A stretch of DNA of 64,000 nucleotides from Halomonas ventosae (GTDB lineage: Bacteria; Pseudomonadota; Gammaproteobacteria; Pseudomonadales; Halomonadaceae): the NCBI RefSeq assembly GCF_004363555.1, contig NZ_SNZJ01000025.1, positions 1 through 64,000 on the forward strand, read 5' to 3'. The translations under genes and the position numbers were made by a program. Shown in pieces: positions 51,235 through 61,764 of the stretch; position 1 is the stretch's first letter; each line of letters opens with the position of its first letter. The notes below the pieces were generated by a model. It worked only from the letters and a program-made list of their open reading frames with translations, ran no database searches and was not told the DNA's origin.

Positions 51235-54172
51235 CGGTGCGTTCACCATGCTCTGGGTTGAGGGGCAGCCACAAGTGGATGCGGGTGCCCTTGGCCTGCC
51301 CGGGGGGCGGGGAGTCGATATCGATCTGGCCGCCGTGCTCGGCAATGATGCTGTAGACCAACGGCAGGCCGAGTCCCGTGCCTTCGCCGGGGGGCTTGGT
51401 GGTGGTGAAGGGCTCGAACAGGTGGTCGCGCACCCGCTCGTCGATGCCGTGGCCCTGGTCGGTGACGGTGACGTGAAGCCACTCACTCTCGGGGGCGGCA
51501 TCGATGACCACCTCGCCGCCCGGGGTGCTGGCGTCGCGGGCATTGCCGAGCAGGTTGACCATCACCTGCAGCAGCCGCTGGGCATCGCCCTTGACCTCGA
51601 GGCCCGCCGGGCAACGGTTGTGGTAGCGGATATCCTCCCCCGAGCGGGCCAGGTGGATCAAGTGCAGGGCCTCGTCGGTCAGGGTGGCCAACGACACCGG
51701 GGCGAAGGGATGGCCGGTCACGTGGCGGCCGCCGTGGGCGAAGCCCACCAGCGACTCGACGATGCGCGAGATGCGGTCGGTGAGCTGCTGGATCTGGGTG
51801 GCGGTCTCCAGCACCTCCGGGTCGTCGGTGTCGTAGCGCAGGTTCTGGGCCAGCGAGGAGATGCCGGTGACGGGGTTGCCGATCTCGTGGGCCACGCCCG
51901 CCGCCAGCTGGCCGATGGAGGCCAGTCGGGCGGCATGCACCAGCTCGTCCTCCAGCCACTTCATCTCGCTGTGGTCCTCCACCAGGACCACGGTGCCGCC
52001 GCGCATCTCCTCGTCGGCCTCCAGCTCGGCCTTGTGCAGGCTCAGGTAGCGGGTGGTGCCGGCAAGCGTCACCGGCTGCTTGTAGAGGTGGTCGTGATGC
52101 TCGAGGAGCACGCGTCCCAGCAGGTCCCTCCAGGGGGGCGGCAGGCCATCGCGGCGCGAGCCGACCACGCTGTTGCCATCGATTCCGGAGAGCTCGGCGA
52201 GGGCGTCGTTCCACATCAGCAATTCGTCGTCGACGCCGAAGGCGCACAGTCCCACCGGCAGCCGGGTGAGGATACGGCGGTGGTAGCGGCGCAGGCCGTC
52301 GAGCTCACGGGCGAGGCCGGTCAGCCGGGTGCGATAGGCCTCCAGGCGGCTCTCGACGAAGTGGATATCGTCGTTGGGCTCCAGGCCGCCGCGGCGATAG
52401 GGCAGGTGGCGGTCGACGATGTCCTGGGCCACCGAGGGGCCCATCAGCCCCGAGAGGTTGGCCTGGATGCGGTCGCGCAGCCGGCGCAGGGCATAGGGGC
52501 GGCCATCCAGCGGTGACAGGCCCAGGTCGGTGAGGGCGCGGTCGACCTCGCGCCCGGCGACCTCCTCGCCGAGGGCGCGGGCCAGGTGGTGCTTGAACTC
52601 CGCGCCGTTGCCGGCCACCAGCGGCAGGCGCTTGGGACGGATCACCGCATCCACCGAGCAGGCCTCGGCCGCGGCCCGCTCGCCGGCGGAGGTGGGCGTG
52701 AGCAGCGAGACCAGGATGAGGGTCAGGATGTTGGCCGCCAGCGAGACCAGGGTCACCACGTACCAGACCGGCTCGCCGGCCAGTGCCTCGAGGCCAGGCG
52801 GCAGCAGCACCAGGGCCGGAACATCGCTCAGCAGGGGCACCCAGGTGCCGGCGAGCCACACCAGCACGCCCGCCGTCAGCCCGCTGACCATGCCCTTGCG
52901 GTTGGCGCCCGGCCAGTAGAGCAGCGCCAGCATGCCCGGCAGGCACTGGGCCATGCCGATGAAGGCGGCCAGCCCCAGGGTGGTGAGGTCGTGGTTCACC
53001 CCCACCAGGCGGTAGAAGAGCCAGCCGCCGAGGATCACCGCCACGATCAGGGCGCGACGTAGCCAGCGCAGCCAGCGATAGAGGTCCGGCTGGTCCACCG
53101 GGGGGTGGGCGACCAGTACCAGGTGGTTGAGGATCATCCCCGACAGCGCCAGGGAGATGATGACCATGGTGCCGCTGGTGGCGGCCAGGCCGGCGATGAA
53201 CACCAGCCCCTGGAGCCACAGCGATTCGGAGAGCCCATAGGCCAGGTAGGCGGTGCCGAGCCCGCCGGCATCGACCCCCAGGCGCTGGGCGGCCCACAGG
53301 ATCAGCGGCACCGGCAGCGCCATCAGCAGCAGGAACAGCGGCAGCGTCCAGGCGGCCTGGAGGAGGGTGCGCCGCGAGAGGGTCTCGGCGAAGGTGATGT
53401 GGAACATGTGCGGCATCAGGAAGGCCGCGGCGAAGAACAGCAGCAGCAGGGTGCGCCACTGGGCGGGGTCGAGGTGGGCGACCCGCGCCTGGGCCGCACG
53501 CCCGGGGCCGTCCAGCCAGGCCTGGAGGTCCGCGGGGCCATCGAAGACCACGAACAGCGCGAAGGCCCCCAGGGCCAGCATGGCGACGAGCTTGACCAGC
53601 GACTCCAGGGCGATGACCGCGAGCAGGGTGTCATGACGGGCGTGGAGCCGGGTATGGCGGGCGCCGAAGAGGATGGCGAACAGCGCGATCAGCGCGCTGA
53701 ACAGCAGGGCCAGCAGGGCCGGCGAGGCGGTGCCAGTCATCAGGTAGATGGTGTCGCCCAGGGTCTGCACCTGGAGGGCCAGTAGCGGCAGCACGGCCAG
53801 CAGGCTGACCAGGGTGATCAGGGTGCCGACCCAGCGCGAGCGGAAGCGGAAGGCGAAGAGGTCGGCCAGCGAGGCCAGCTGGTAGGTGCGGGTCATGCGC
53901 TGGATCGGCACCAGCAGGACCGGGGCGAGCAGGAAGGCGCCCGCCACCCCCAGGTAGTAGGCGAGGTAGCCGTAGCCGGCATTGCCGGCCAGCTCCAGGC
54001 TGCCGTAGATCGCCCAGGCGCTGGCGTAGACCCCCAGCGCCAGGGTGTAGACCGCCGGGTGGCGGGCGATGCGCGTGGGAATCCAGTGCCGCTCCACCGC
54101 CAGGGCAACGAGGAACAGCAGCAGCAGGTAGCCGCTGCCGAGGGCCAGCAGGCCGCCGAGGCTAGCGTTCAT
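51212..54172 (-). CDS. cbrA: Sensor histidine kinase CbrA with SSS transporter domain
   Basis: This 986-residue membrane sensor has about 13 membrane helices of the sodium:solute symporter family in its first 500 residues. A PAS-like region ([20 protein letters not shown]) follows. The HisKA domain has His762 in [12 protein letters not shown], and the HATPase domain has [10 protein letters not shown] and [13 protein letters not shown]. aeruginosa CbrA is about the same length; P. fluorescens CbrA has been shown to transport histidine. It overlaps cbrX upstream and cbrB downstream. Confidence 0.95.
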
Positions 54173-54338
54173 CGAGCTTCCTCTTCTGCTCCAGCCACAG
54201 GGTCAGGGCGATCAGCACCCCCCAGATGACGAAGGGGCGATACCAGGCCACCTCGGGGCTGGCCCAGCCGCTCATCAGCAGCGGCGAGAGCAGGTAGCCG
54301 CCGAAGACCAGGAACAGCATGATGCGATAGACGTACAT
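54162..54338 (-). CDS. cbrX: Small membrane protein CbrX
   Basis: This 58-residue protein has two hydrophobic segments (about residues 6-22 and 33-49) and the charged end [15 protein letters not shown] lies 6 bases before the ATG. Its stop overlaps the cbrA start by 11 bases in another frame, suggesting translational coupling. A small gene in this position (cbrX) is known in Pseudomonas, where it is linked to cbrA translation. The symbol rests on position and type. Confidence 0.8.
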   Translation of the reverse strand: MYVYRIMLFLVFGGYLLSPLLMSGWASPEVAWYRPFVIWGVLIALTLWLEQKRKLDER

Positions 54339-54350
54339 GGCGGGCTCCTC

Positions 54351-55244
54351 TCAGGGCGCGAGGCTGCCGGCCTGGCGGTGGGCCTCGGCGCGCAGTCGGG
54401 CGATCTCCCAGTGCCCGACGGCCCAGCGCAGCTGCTCCGCCACCGGTGCCGTGGCAAGGGGGCGGGGCGGGGCCTGGTCCAGTGCCGCCAGGGCCGCGTG
54501 CAGCAGCGGGCGCACCGCATCGTCCTGCTCCGGCAGGGCCGGCGCGAGGTTCTGCTTGGAGAGCTTCTGGCCGTCCTCGCCGATGATCAACGGCAGGTGC
54601 AGGTAGCGCGGTTCGGGGTAGCCCAGGGCGTGCTGCAGCTGGCGCTGCCAGGGGGTGTTGTCGAGCAGGTCGAAGCCGCGCACCACGTCGCTGATGCCCT
54701 GGTCGGCGTCGTCGACCACCACGGCGAGCTGGTAGGCCCACAGGCCGTCCTTGCGCTGGAGCACCACGTCGCCGAGCTCGGCCGGGTCGAAGCGCTGCTC
54801 GCCGAACAGCCGGTCCTGCCAGACCACCGGGCGCAGGCCCAGGTGGCTGCGCAGTCGCCAGGCCACCGGCTTGCCGGGTTCGCGCACCCCGTCCCGACAC
54901 CAGCCGGGGTAGACGCGATAGTCACGCCACTGCCGTCGCGAGCAGCTGCAGGGATAGGCGAGCCCCAGGCCCTTGAGTCGCTCCAGCGCGGCGCCGTAGG
55001 CGTCATCGTGGTCGTGCTGCCAGGTGACCGGGCCATCCCAGTGCAGGCCGAAGGCCTCGAGCTGGCGCAGGATCGTATCGGCGGCCCCGGCGGGGCAGCG
55101 CGGCGGGTCGATGTCCTCGATGCGCAGCCGCCACTCGCCGCCTGCCCGGCGGGCATCCAGGAAGCTGGCCAGGGCCGCCACCAGGGAGCCGAAGTGCAGG
55201 GGCCCCGAGGGGGTCGGCGCGAAGCGTCCACGGTAGGCGCTCAC
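54351..55244 (-). CDS. gluQ: Glutamyl-Q tRNA(Asp) synthetase
   Basis: This 297-residue paralogue of glutamyl-tRNA synthetase lacks the anticodon-binding domain. It glutamylates queuosine in tRNA-Asp. The HIGH motif is [10 protein letters not shown] and the KMSKS motif is KLSKQ. Zinc ligands are CSC and the Cys of YPGWC. The GTG at 55244 has GGGGAG upstream; a TTG at 55277 would start inside the dksA terminator and is rejected. dksA-gluQ is a conserved pair. Confidence 0.94.
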   Translation of the reverse strand: MSAYRGRFAPTPSGPLHFGSLVAALASFLDARRAGGEWRLRIEDIDPPRCPAGAADTILRQLEAFGLHWDGPVTWQHDHDDAYGAALERLKGLGLAYPCSCSRRQWRDYRVYPGWCRDGVREPGKPVAWRLRSHLGLRPVVWQDRLFGEQRFDPAELGDVVLQRKDGLWAYQLAVVVDDADQGISDVVRGFDLLDNTPWQRQLQHALGYPEPRYLHLPLIIGEDGQKLSKQNLAPALPEQDDAVRPLLHAALAALDQAPPRPLATAPVAEQLRWAVGHWEIARLRAEAHRQAGSLAP

Positions 55245-55275
55245 CGGCTCCCCCCGTTGCGCCGGGCCGACATGC

Positions 55276-55299
55276 AAACGGGCACCCTGGGGTGCCCGT
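55276..55299 (-). terminator. Hairpin between dksA and gluQ
   Basis: ACGGGCACCC/GGGTGCCCGT is followed leftward by TTGC. It is a known theme for dksA-gluQ to have an internal terminator that limits gluQ. Confidence 0.65.
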
Positions 55300-55334
55300 C
55301 GCGGGGTGGGACAGCGGAGACCGGCATGGCCACC

Positions 55335-55772
55335 TCAGCCGCCCAGCTGCTTTTCCTTGAGCTCGGCCAGGGTCTTGCAGTCCACGCAGAGGGTGGCGGT
55401 GGGCCGTGCCTCGAGGCGGCGGATACCGATCTCGACGCCACAGGCCTCGCAGAAGCCGTAGTCGTCCTCGTCGATCTTCTCGAGGGTCTCGTTGATCTTC
55501 TTGAGCAGCTTGCGCTCGCGATCGCGGGTCCGCAGCTCCAGGTTGAAGCCCTCTTCCTGGGTGGCGCGGTCGGCGGGGTCGGCGTAGTTGTTCGCCTCCT
55601 CCTGCAGATGGCGCACGGTGCGGTCGACCTCTTCCATGAGCTCCTGTTTCCAGCCCAGCAGGATCTGTCGGAAGTGCTCCAGCTGCTTGTCGTTCATGTA
55701 CTCTTCACCCGGCGCCGGCTCGTACGGGGTGAATTTCTTGGGAGCATCCATCTTCTTTTCTGCTACTGGCAT
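55335..55772 (-). CDS. dksA: RNA polymerase-binding transcription factor DksA
   Basis: This 145-residue ppGpp cofactor reaches into the RNA polymerase secondary channel. The coiled coil has the acidic tip DPADRATQEE. The four-cysteine zinc finger (FCEACG and CVDC) is intact, so this is the canonical zinc form. The DYGFCEACG and IGIRRLEARPTA segments are standard. It diverges from the aminotransferase gene. Confidence 0.97.
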   Translation of the reverse strand: MPVAEKKMDAPKKFTPYEPAPGEEYMNDKQLEHFRQILLGWKQELMEEVDRTVRHLQEEANNYADPADRATQEEGFNLELRTRDRERKLLKKINETLEKIDEDDYGFCEACGVEIGIRRLEARPTATLCVDCKTLAELKEKQLGG

Positions 55773-55991
55773 GGGACTGCCTCGTTACTTGAGTGACTAC
55801 TGATCAATACCCGCCGTGATGCATGGTATCTCACGCCAAAGGGGTGCTTGTTTAGCGTAAAAAGCGCGGCCGTGCAACCTCTTCCACCGCCGGGACTGCG
55901 CCGGCACGCCAAAAGTCGTAAGATGCCGGTTTTGACTCCCGGCCGCGGGAAAGATGCCCGTCGTGCCGTGACATGTCGAGAGGAGCCGTGC

Positions 55992-57152
55992 ATGGCCTGG
56001 AATCCGCGCGTCGAGCGCATCGCCCCCTTCCGCGTGATGAGCCTGCTGGAGACGGCCCAGGCCCGTGAGGCCGCCGGGCACGATGTCATCCACCTGGAGG
56101 TGGGCGAGCCCGATTTCCCGACCCCCGAGCCGGTGGTCGAGGCCGGCCGTGCCGCGCTGTCGGCCGGCCACACCCGCTATACCCCGGCGGCGGGGCTGCC
56201 GGCACTGCGCGAGGCAATCGCCGGCCACTATGCCGAGCACTTCGGTGCCGTCGTCGACCCCAGGCGCATCCTGGTCACGCCCGGCGCTTCCGGGGCGCTG
56301 CTGCTGGCCAGCCAGCTGCTGGCAGGCCCCGGTGACCGGGTGCTGATGGCCGATCCCAACTACCCCTGCAACCGCCACTTCATGGCCCTGGCCGGCGCCG
56401 AGGTGGACGCCGTGCCGGTGGGCCCGGAAAGCGCCTGGCAGCTGGATGCCGGGCTCGTCGAGGCCCACTGGCGCGACACTACCCGCCTGGCCATGCTCGC
56501 CACGCCCTCGAACCCCACCGGCCATATGCTCGATGCCGGGCAGCTCGCGGCGGTGGCCGAGACGGTGGCGGCGCGTGGCGGCCACCTGCTGGTGGACGAG
56601 ATCTACCAGGGACTCTGTTTTGATCTCGAGCCGCTCTCGGTGGCCTCGCTCAACGCCGATGCCTTCGTGGTCAACAGCTTCTCCAAGTACTTCGGCATGA
56701 CCGGCTGGCGCCTGGGCTGGCTGCTGGCGCCCGAGGCGGCGGTGGAGCCGCTCGCCCGGCTGGCCCAGAACGTCTTCCTCGCCGCCTCCACGCCGGCCCA
56801 GCATGCGGCCCTTGCCGCCTTCACGCCCGAGTGCCACGGCCTCCTCGAGGCCCGGCGCAGCGAACTGGGACGGCGCCGCGATGCCCTGCTGGCGGGACTC
56901 TCCCGCCTGGGGCTGGCGCCGTCGCTGCCGCCCCAGGGGGCCTTCTACCTGTGGCTCGACATCTCGCGCGTAAGTCGCGACAGCGAGGCCTTCTGCCGGG
57001 CGCTGCTCGAGGAGGAGAACGTCGCCATCACCCCGGGGACGGACTTCGCCCTGCACGGCGGTGAGCACCATGTGCGGATCGCCTTCACCACCGGCGAGGC
57101 GCGGCTGGAGGAGGCCGTGAGCCGCCTCGAGCGCTTCCTGGCGCGCCGCTGA
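55992..57152 (+). CDS. PLP-dependent class I/II aminotransferase
   Basis: This 386-residue fold-type I aminotransferase has EVGEPDFPTPEPV at the N-terminus, TPSNPTGH, and Lys232 in NSFSKYFGMTGWRLGW as the PLP lysine. The C-terminal Arg is in HVRIAF. The amino donor is unknown; the family includes aspartate and alanine transaminases. GAGAGGAG precedes the ATG at 55992. Its stop overlaps the sfsA ATG by one base. Confidence 0.93.
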   Translation: MAWNPRVERIAPFRVMSLLETAQAREAAGHDVIHLEVGEPDFPTPEPVVEAGRAALSAGHTRYTPAAGLPALREAIAGHYAEHFGAVVDPRRILVTPGASGALLLASQLLAGPGDRVLMADPNYPCNRHFMALAGAEVDAVPVGPESAWQLDAGLVEAHWRDTTRLAMLATPSNPTGHMLDAGQLAAVAETVAARGGHLLVDEIYQGLCFDLEPLSVASLNADAFVVNSFSKYFGMTGWRLGWLLAPEAAVEPLARLAQNVFLAASTPAQHAALAAFTPECHGLLEARRSELGRRRDALLAGLSRLGLAPSLPPQGAFYLWLDISRVSRDSEAFCRALLEEENVAITPGTDFALHGGEHHVRIAFTTGEARLEEAVSRLERFLARR

Positions 57153-57910
57153 TGGAGTACCCGACCCTGGCCCCCGGGACCCTGCTGCGTCGCTACAAGC
57201 GCTTCCTGGCCGACGTGCGCCTCGATGACGGCCGCGAGGTGGTGGCCCACTGCCCCAACACCGGCTCCATGCGGGCGGTGAACGTGCCGGGCTGCCGGGT
57301 CTGGCTATCGCCCAGCGACAACCCGGCCCGCAAGCTGGCCTGGACCTGGGAGCTGGTCGAGCTGCCCCAGCCCGATGGCACCACGGCGGCAGCCTCGGTG
57401 CATACCGGACGGGCCAACCGCATCGTCGAGGAGGCGTTGCGCACGGGGAGGGTCGCGGAACTGGCCGGCCATGCGACTATCCGGCGCGAGGCGTCGGTGG
57501 AGGGGGCGAGGCTCGACTTTCGCCTCGACGACCCCGAACGCGGCAGCACCTTCGTCGAGGTCAAGCAGGTGACCCTCAGGGAGGCCGACGGCCATGGCTA
57601 CTTCCCCGACGCGGTGAGCGTGCGGGGTCGCCGGCACCTCGAGGCGCTGGCCACCCTGGCGGCCCGGGGGCACCGCGCCGTGCTGCTCTTCTGCGTGGCC
57701 CACGAGGGCATCGAGGACGTGGCCCCCGCGGCCCACCTTGACCCGGCCTATGCCGATACCCTGCGCGAGGTGGCGGGGCTTGGCGTGGAGGTGCTGGCGC
57801 GGCGCTGCGAGGTGATCCGTGAGGCCGGCGTGCCGCTGGCGATCCGCCTGGGGCCGGCGCTGCCGGTCTCGCTCACCCGCGAGCTGGATCCGGCCGTGGA
57901 CATCGAGTGA
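57152..57910 (+). CDS. sfsA: Sugar fermentation stimulation protein SfsA
   Basis: This 252-residue protein is full-length for the family. It has LLRRYKRFLADV, HCPNTGSM, EVKQVTL and PDAVSVRGRRHLEAL. The family has a nuclease-like fold and was linked to maltose metabolism in E. coli; its real function is unsettled. In many gammaproteobacteria it lies near dksA, as here. Confidence 0.94.
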   Translation: MEYPTLAPGTLLRRYKRFLADVRLDDGREVVAHCPNTGSMRAVNVPGCRVWLSPSDNPARKLAWTWELVELPQPDGTTAAASVHTGRANRIVEEALRTGRVAELAGHATIRREASVEGARLDFRLDDPERGSTFVEVKQVTLREADGHGYFPDAVSVRGRRHLEALATLAARGHRAVLLFCVAHEGIEDVAPAAHLDPAYADTLREVAGLGVEVLARRCEVIREAGVPLAIRLGPALPVSLTRELDPAVDIE

Positions 57911-57928
57911 GCCGAGAGGCTGCCAGGT

Positions 57929-58381
57929 TCAGCGGTCGATATAGAAGCGCTGGATGAAGCTGACCTCGGCGGGGGCGGCATTGCGGTCGTAGCGCACGCG
58001 AAGGTCGAAGCGCATCGGCGCGTCCTCGTGGATGCGGAACACCGCCACCTGGGAGGGCGTGTCGCCGATGCGCAGGGGGCGGAACGACAGCGGCGTGGCG
58101 TCGCCCCCGTCTAGCCCGCCGATGCGCCCGTCCACCGAGGCCGTGACCGGGCGGGTCGAGCCATCCTCGAGTTCCTCCATCACGCTGACGTTGAGCAGCG
58201 CCATCACCTGGCTGCGCTGGATGCCGTGCTCCCGGGCCACCTCCTCCGGCAGGAAGCTGGTGTTCACAGCGCTGTAGTGGATCTGGTAGTCCCCCACCTG
58301 CTCGTACTGCTGGGCCTGGGCCGGCAGGGTCAGCAGCAGCGCCAGGCCCATGGCCAGGGCCGCCAGGCTGTGTCGGATCAT
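57929..58381 (-). CDS. DUF4426 periplasmic protein
   Basis: This 150-residue protein has a signal peptide cleaved after about residue 23 (PAQAQ). The DUF4426 core has YQIHYSAVNTSFLP and ends in RFYIDR. Function unknown. It is the last gene of the leftward metX-metW run, a position I also recall from Pseudomonas. Confidence 0.85.
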   Translation of the reverse strand: MIRHSLAALAMGLALLLTLPAQAQQYEQVGDYQIHYSAVNTSFLPEEVAREHGIQRSQVMALLNVSVMEELEDGSTRPVTASVDGRIGGLDGGDATPLSFRPLRIGDTPSQVAVFRIHEDAPMRFDLRVRYDRNAAPAEVSFIQRFYIDR

Positions 58382-58426
58382 CGTCGGTTCTCCCTCCTCC
58401 GGTGTCTTGCCTGCGCCTCCCCGGCG

Positions 58427-59029
58427 TCACGCCCTGCGGCGGGCGACCCGGAAGATGGCGATCTCGCCGAACAGGTTGGGCCACCACCGCGAGGTCCAGT
58501 GTCCCTCGTGGTCACCGATGCCCACCGCCCGGTCGACAATGCTCAGACCCTTGTCGCGGCACAGGCGTTCAAAGTCGTTGAAGGTCGAGAGGTGGATGTT
58601 GGGGGTGTCGTACCAGGCATGGGGCAGCGACCGGGACACCGGCATGTAGCCCTTGAAGCCCAGGTAGGCGCGGTGGCGCCAGTAGGCGAAGTTGGGGAAG
58701 GTGATGATGCACTCCCCGGCGACGCGCAGCATCTCGTCGAGCATCAGGTCCGGGCGGCGCAGCGCCTGGAGTGCCTGGGTCATCACCACCAGGTCGCAGG
58801 CGTCGTCCTCGAAGTTGGCGAGCCCCTCGTCGAGGTTCTGCTCGATGACGTTGACGCCCTTGGCCAGGCAGGCGGTGATGCCGTCGGGGTCGATCTCCAG
58901 GCCATAGCCCGTGACCTGCTTGTCGCGGGCCAGCGCCGCCAGCAGGGTGCCCTCGCCACAGCCCAGGTCGAGGACCCTCGCGCCCCGCGGGACCCAGTCG
59001 TGAATCAGCTTGAGGTCGGCGCGCATCAT
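58427..59029 (-). CDS. metW: Methionine biosynthesis protein MetW
   Basis: This 200-residue methyltransferase-fold protein has the SAM-binding-like [12 protein letters not shown] and later [12 protein letters not shown] and [16 protein letters not shown]. It is needed alongside MetX in several bacteria, apparently as a partner in homoserine acylation. The ATG overlaps the metX stop (ATGA), so the two are coupled. Confidence 0.95.
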   Translation of the reverse strand: MMRADLKLIHDWVPRGARVLDLGCGEGTLLAALARDKQVTGYGLEIDPDGITACLAKGVNVIEQNLDEGLANFEDDACDLVVMTQALQALRRPDLMLDEMLRVAGECIITFPNFAYWRHRAYLGFKGYMPVSRSLPHAWYDTPNIHLSTFNDFERLCRDKGLSIVDRAVGIGDHEGHWTSRWWPNLFGEIAIFRVARRRA

Positions 59030-60183
59030 GGGCGGTCCTCCAGGCCCTGGTCGCGGGCGACGCGGTTCATGAAGGCGGCGAATACCGCCTGGTAGCGCGG
59101 CTCGGGCATCAGGAAGGCGTCGTGGCCGTGGGGCGAGTCGATGTTGGCGTAGCTGACCGACTTGTCGGCGCGGATCAGGGCGTTGACCAGCTCCTTGGAG
59201 CGCGACGGCGGGAAGCGCCAGTCGGTGGAGAAGCTGACCACCAGGAAGGGACAGGCGGCGGGTGCCAGGGCCCGGGCCAGGTCGCCGTCGTGGGCCGCGG
59301 CCGGGTCGAAGTAGTCCAGCGCCTTGGTCATCAGCAGGTAGGTATTGGCGTCGAAGGAGGTGGAGAAGGTGTCGCCCTGGTAGCGCAGGTAGGATTCCAC
59401 CTGGAACTCCACGTCGTAGCCGAAGTTGAGGTCGTTGCTGCGCAGGTCGCGGCCGAACTTGCTGCCCATGGCATCTTCGGAGAGGTAGGTGATGTGGCCC
59501 ACCATGCGGGCGAGCTTGAGGCCGCGGCGCGGCGCCGTGTCATGGTCGGCGTACCAGCCCTCAAGGAAGTCGCGGTCGGAGCGGATCGCCTGGCGGGCGA
59601 CCTCGTTGAAGGCGATGTTCTGTGCCGACAGCTTCGGCGTCGCCGCGATGACCACCGCATTGGCGATGCGCTCGGGGTAGGCGAGGGTCCACTGCAGCAC
59701 CTGCATGCCCCCCAGGCTGCCGCCGATCACCGCGGCGAAGCGCTCGATGCCCAGCCGGTCGGCCAGCCGCGCCTGGCTGTGGACCCAGTCTTCCACGGTC
59801 ATGATCGGGAACTCGGGCCCCCACTGGTGCCCCGTGTCCGGGTTCTCGCTGGTGGGGCCGGTGCTGCCGTGGCAGCCGCCGAGGTTGTTCAGCGAGACCA
59901 CGAAGAAGCGCTCGGTGTCGATCGACTTGCCGGGGCCGATATGCGCATCCCACCAGCCCGGCTTGCGCTCGTCCGTCGCGTGGTAGCCGGCCGCGTGGTG
60001 GTGGCCGGAGAGGGCGTGGCAGATCAGGATGGCATTGGAGCGCTCGGCGTTGAGGGTGCCGTAGGTCTCGTACACCAGGTCATAGGCCGGCAGCGTCCTG
60101 CCGCAGGCCAGGGCCAGGGGGTCGTCGAAGTGCGCCGTCTCGGGCGTCACCAGGCCGACCGAATCGCGGGGGAACTCGGGCAT
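59026..60183 (-). CDS. metX: Homoserine O-acyltransferase MetX
   Basis: This 385-residue alpha/beta-hydrolase-fold enzyme activates homoserine for methionine synthesis. The nucleophile motif is GGSLGGMQ, with YETYG, CHALSG and [12 protein letters not shown] upstream and SPHGHDAFL for the catalytic His. Acetyl versus succinyl specificity cannot be assigned by eye; gammaproteobacterial MetX paired with MetW is often a succinyltransferase. The ATG at 60183 lacks a clear ribosome-binding site. Confidence 0.93.
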   Translation of the reverse strand: MPEFPRDSVGLVTPETAHFDDPLALACGRTLPAYDLVYETYGTLNAERSNAILICHALSGHHHAAGYHATDERKPGWWDAHIGPGKSIDTERFFVVSLNNLGGCHGSTGPTSENPDTGHQWGPEFPIMTVEDWVHSQARLADRLGIERFAAVIGGSLGGMQVLQWTLAYPERIANAVVIAATPKLSAQNIAFNEVARQAIRSDRDFLEGWYADHDTAPRRGLKLARMVGHITYLSEDAMGSKFGRDLRSNDLNFGYDVEFQVESYLRYQGDTFSTSFDANTYLLMTKALDYFDPAAAHDGDLARALAPAACPFLVVSFSTDWRFPPSRSKELVNALIRADKSVSYANIDSPHGHDAFLMPEPRYQAVFAAFMNRVARDQGLEDRP

Positions 60184-60220
60184 CAGTCGTGTCGTGTCCA
60201 GTCGTGGGTGTCGGCCGGCC

Positions 60221-60814
60221 TCACAGGCCGACCAGGGCACCGGCGATGCCGGCGGCACGGGTCAGCGAGCCCACCACGATACCATCGATCAGGCTGATGG
60301 CGATGAACACCACGATGGGCGAGAGGTCGATCATGCCCAGCGGCGGGATCACCTTGCGCACCGGCGCCATGATCGGCTCCACCAGCTGCATCACCAGCAG
60401 GGCCCCCGGATGGCTGGCCTGGGGGGCCACCCAGCTGAGGATGATCATCACGATCAGGGCGAAGAAGTAGATCTTGAGGATGGCGTTGGCGATGGCGGCC
60501 ACGGAACCGATCGCCACGCCGGCGATGGGTGCCATGCCGAAGCCGGCGATCTGCAGGATCACGATGATGGCGACCGCCTTGATGACGAAGGCCGTGGCCA
60601 GGGTGGCCAGGTCGAAGCGTCCCATCACCGGTCCCAGGAAGCCCTGGAAGGGGCGTACCGCCGGCTGGGTGACCTTCACCACTGACTGGCTGATGGGGTT
60701 GTAGTAGTCGGCCCGGGATGCCTGCAGCAGGAAGCGCAGCATCAGCAGGAAGATGTAGATGTTGATCAGGGTATTCACCAGCAGCAGGCCGGCGCTTCCC
60801 AGTTGGCTGCCCAT
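60221..60814 (-). CDS. yggT: YggT-family integral membrane protein
   Basis: This 197-residue inner-membrane protein has two tandem YGGT repeats. Each has a hydrophobic helix and a conserved NPISQ/EPIMAP segment ([29 protein letters not shown]). Function is not settled; the family has been linked to osmotic stress and membrane processes. It follows yggS and proC, as in E. coli. Confidence 0.92.
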   Translation of the reverse strand: MGSQLGSAGLLLVNTLINIYIFLLMLRFLLQASRADYYNPISQSVVKVTQPAVRPFQGFLGPVMGRFDLATLATAFVIKAVAIIVILQIAGFGMAPIAGVAIGSVAAIANAILKIYFFALIVMIILSWVAPQASHPGALLVMQLVEPIMAPVRKVIPPLGMIDLSPIVVFIAISLIDGIVVGSLTRAAGIAGALVGL

Positions 60815-60877
60815 CGGGGCTCCTCCGTGTCCTTGAATCGTCGTCGTGTCAGCCCGCCTGGGTGGCGGGCTGTCGGG

Positions 60878-61702
60878 TCAGCGCTTGCCGAGCTCGTCGG
60901 CCATCTCCCGGGCGCGGTCGGCACAGGCGGTCATCGCCTCGGCCATGATGCGGCGCAGGCCGGCATCCTCGAGGTGCTCGATGGCGCGCTCGGTGGTGCC
61001 GCCGGGCGACATCACGTTGCGCTTGAGCTCGGCGGGCGGCTTGTCGCTCGCGAGCGCCATCTTCGCCGCGCCCAGGGCGGTCTGCATGGCCAGCCGCCGG
61101 GCGGTGTCGGCGGGCAGGCCCAGCGATGCGCCGGCCTCCTCCATGGCCTCGAACATCAGGAAGAAGTAGGCGGGGGCGCTGCCTGAGACGGCCGTGACCG
61201 CATCGAGCAGGGCCTCGTCGTCGACCCACTCCACCAGGCCCACGGCCTCCATCAGCTCGGTGGCGAGCCGGCGCTGGGCCTCGTCGACCCTGGCGTTGGC
61301 ATAGAGACCGGCGGCCCCGGCACCGACCAGTGCGGGGGTGTTGGGCATGCAGCGCACTAGCGGCAGGTCGCCGCCGAGCCAGTGCTCCAGGGTCTCGGCG
61401 GGCAGGCCCGCCGCCACCGAGACGATCAGCGGGCGGCGTGCCTGGACGGCATCGCGCATCTTCTCGCAGACCTCGCGCATGATCTGCGGCTTGACCGCCA
61501 GCACCACCACGTCCGACTCGGCGACGGCCGTCGCGTTGTCGGTCGCGGTCTGGATGCCCAGCCGCTCGCGCAGCGGGGCGAGGATGTCGTCGCTGGGCGA
61601 GGTAGCCGTGATGTCGTCGGGTGAGAAGCCGCTCTCGATCATCCCGCCGATGATGGCGCCGGCCATGTTCCCGGCGCCGATGAAGGTGACTCTGCTGGCC
61701 AT
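60878..61702 (-). CDS. proC: Pyrroline-5-carboxylate reductase
   Basis: This 274-residue NAD(P)H-dependent enzyme makes the last step to proline. It has FIGAGNMAGAIIGGM at the N-terminus, RCMPNTPALVGAG, VSGSAPAYFFLM, and the C-terminal VMSPGGTTERAIEHLE. It is in the yggS-proC-yggT run. Proline is an osmoprotectant, which would suit a halophile. Confidence 0.97.
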   Translation of the reverse strand: MASRVTFIGAGNMAGAIIGGMIESGFSPDDITATSPSDDILAPLRERLGIQTATDNATAVAESDVVVLAVKPQIMREVCEKMRDAVQARRPLIVSVAAGLPAETLEHWLGGDLPLVRCMPNTPALVGAGAAGLYANARVDEAQRRLATELMEAVGLVEWVDDEALLDAVTAVSGSAPAYFFLMFEAMEEAGASLGLPADTARRLAMQTALGAAKMALASDKPPAELKRNVMSPGGTTERAIEHLEDAGLRRIMAEAMTACADRAREMADELGKR

Positions 61703-61764
61703 GGGGTCTGTCCTGTGTCGTTCGACGAATGAGGCCGGCGTGGCTCACCGGCATCGGGTGGTTG

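Noticed and set aside
55245..55277. Upstream TTG start for gluQ
   Set aside because: It begins in the dksA-gluQ terminator hairpin, and the GTG at 55244 has a ribosome-binding site and the conserved N-terminus.
60184..60220. SAM riboswitch before metX
   Set aside because: Only 37 bp separate metX from yggT, with no room for the structure.
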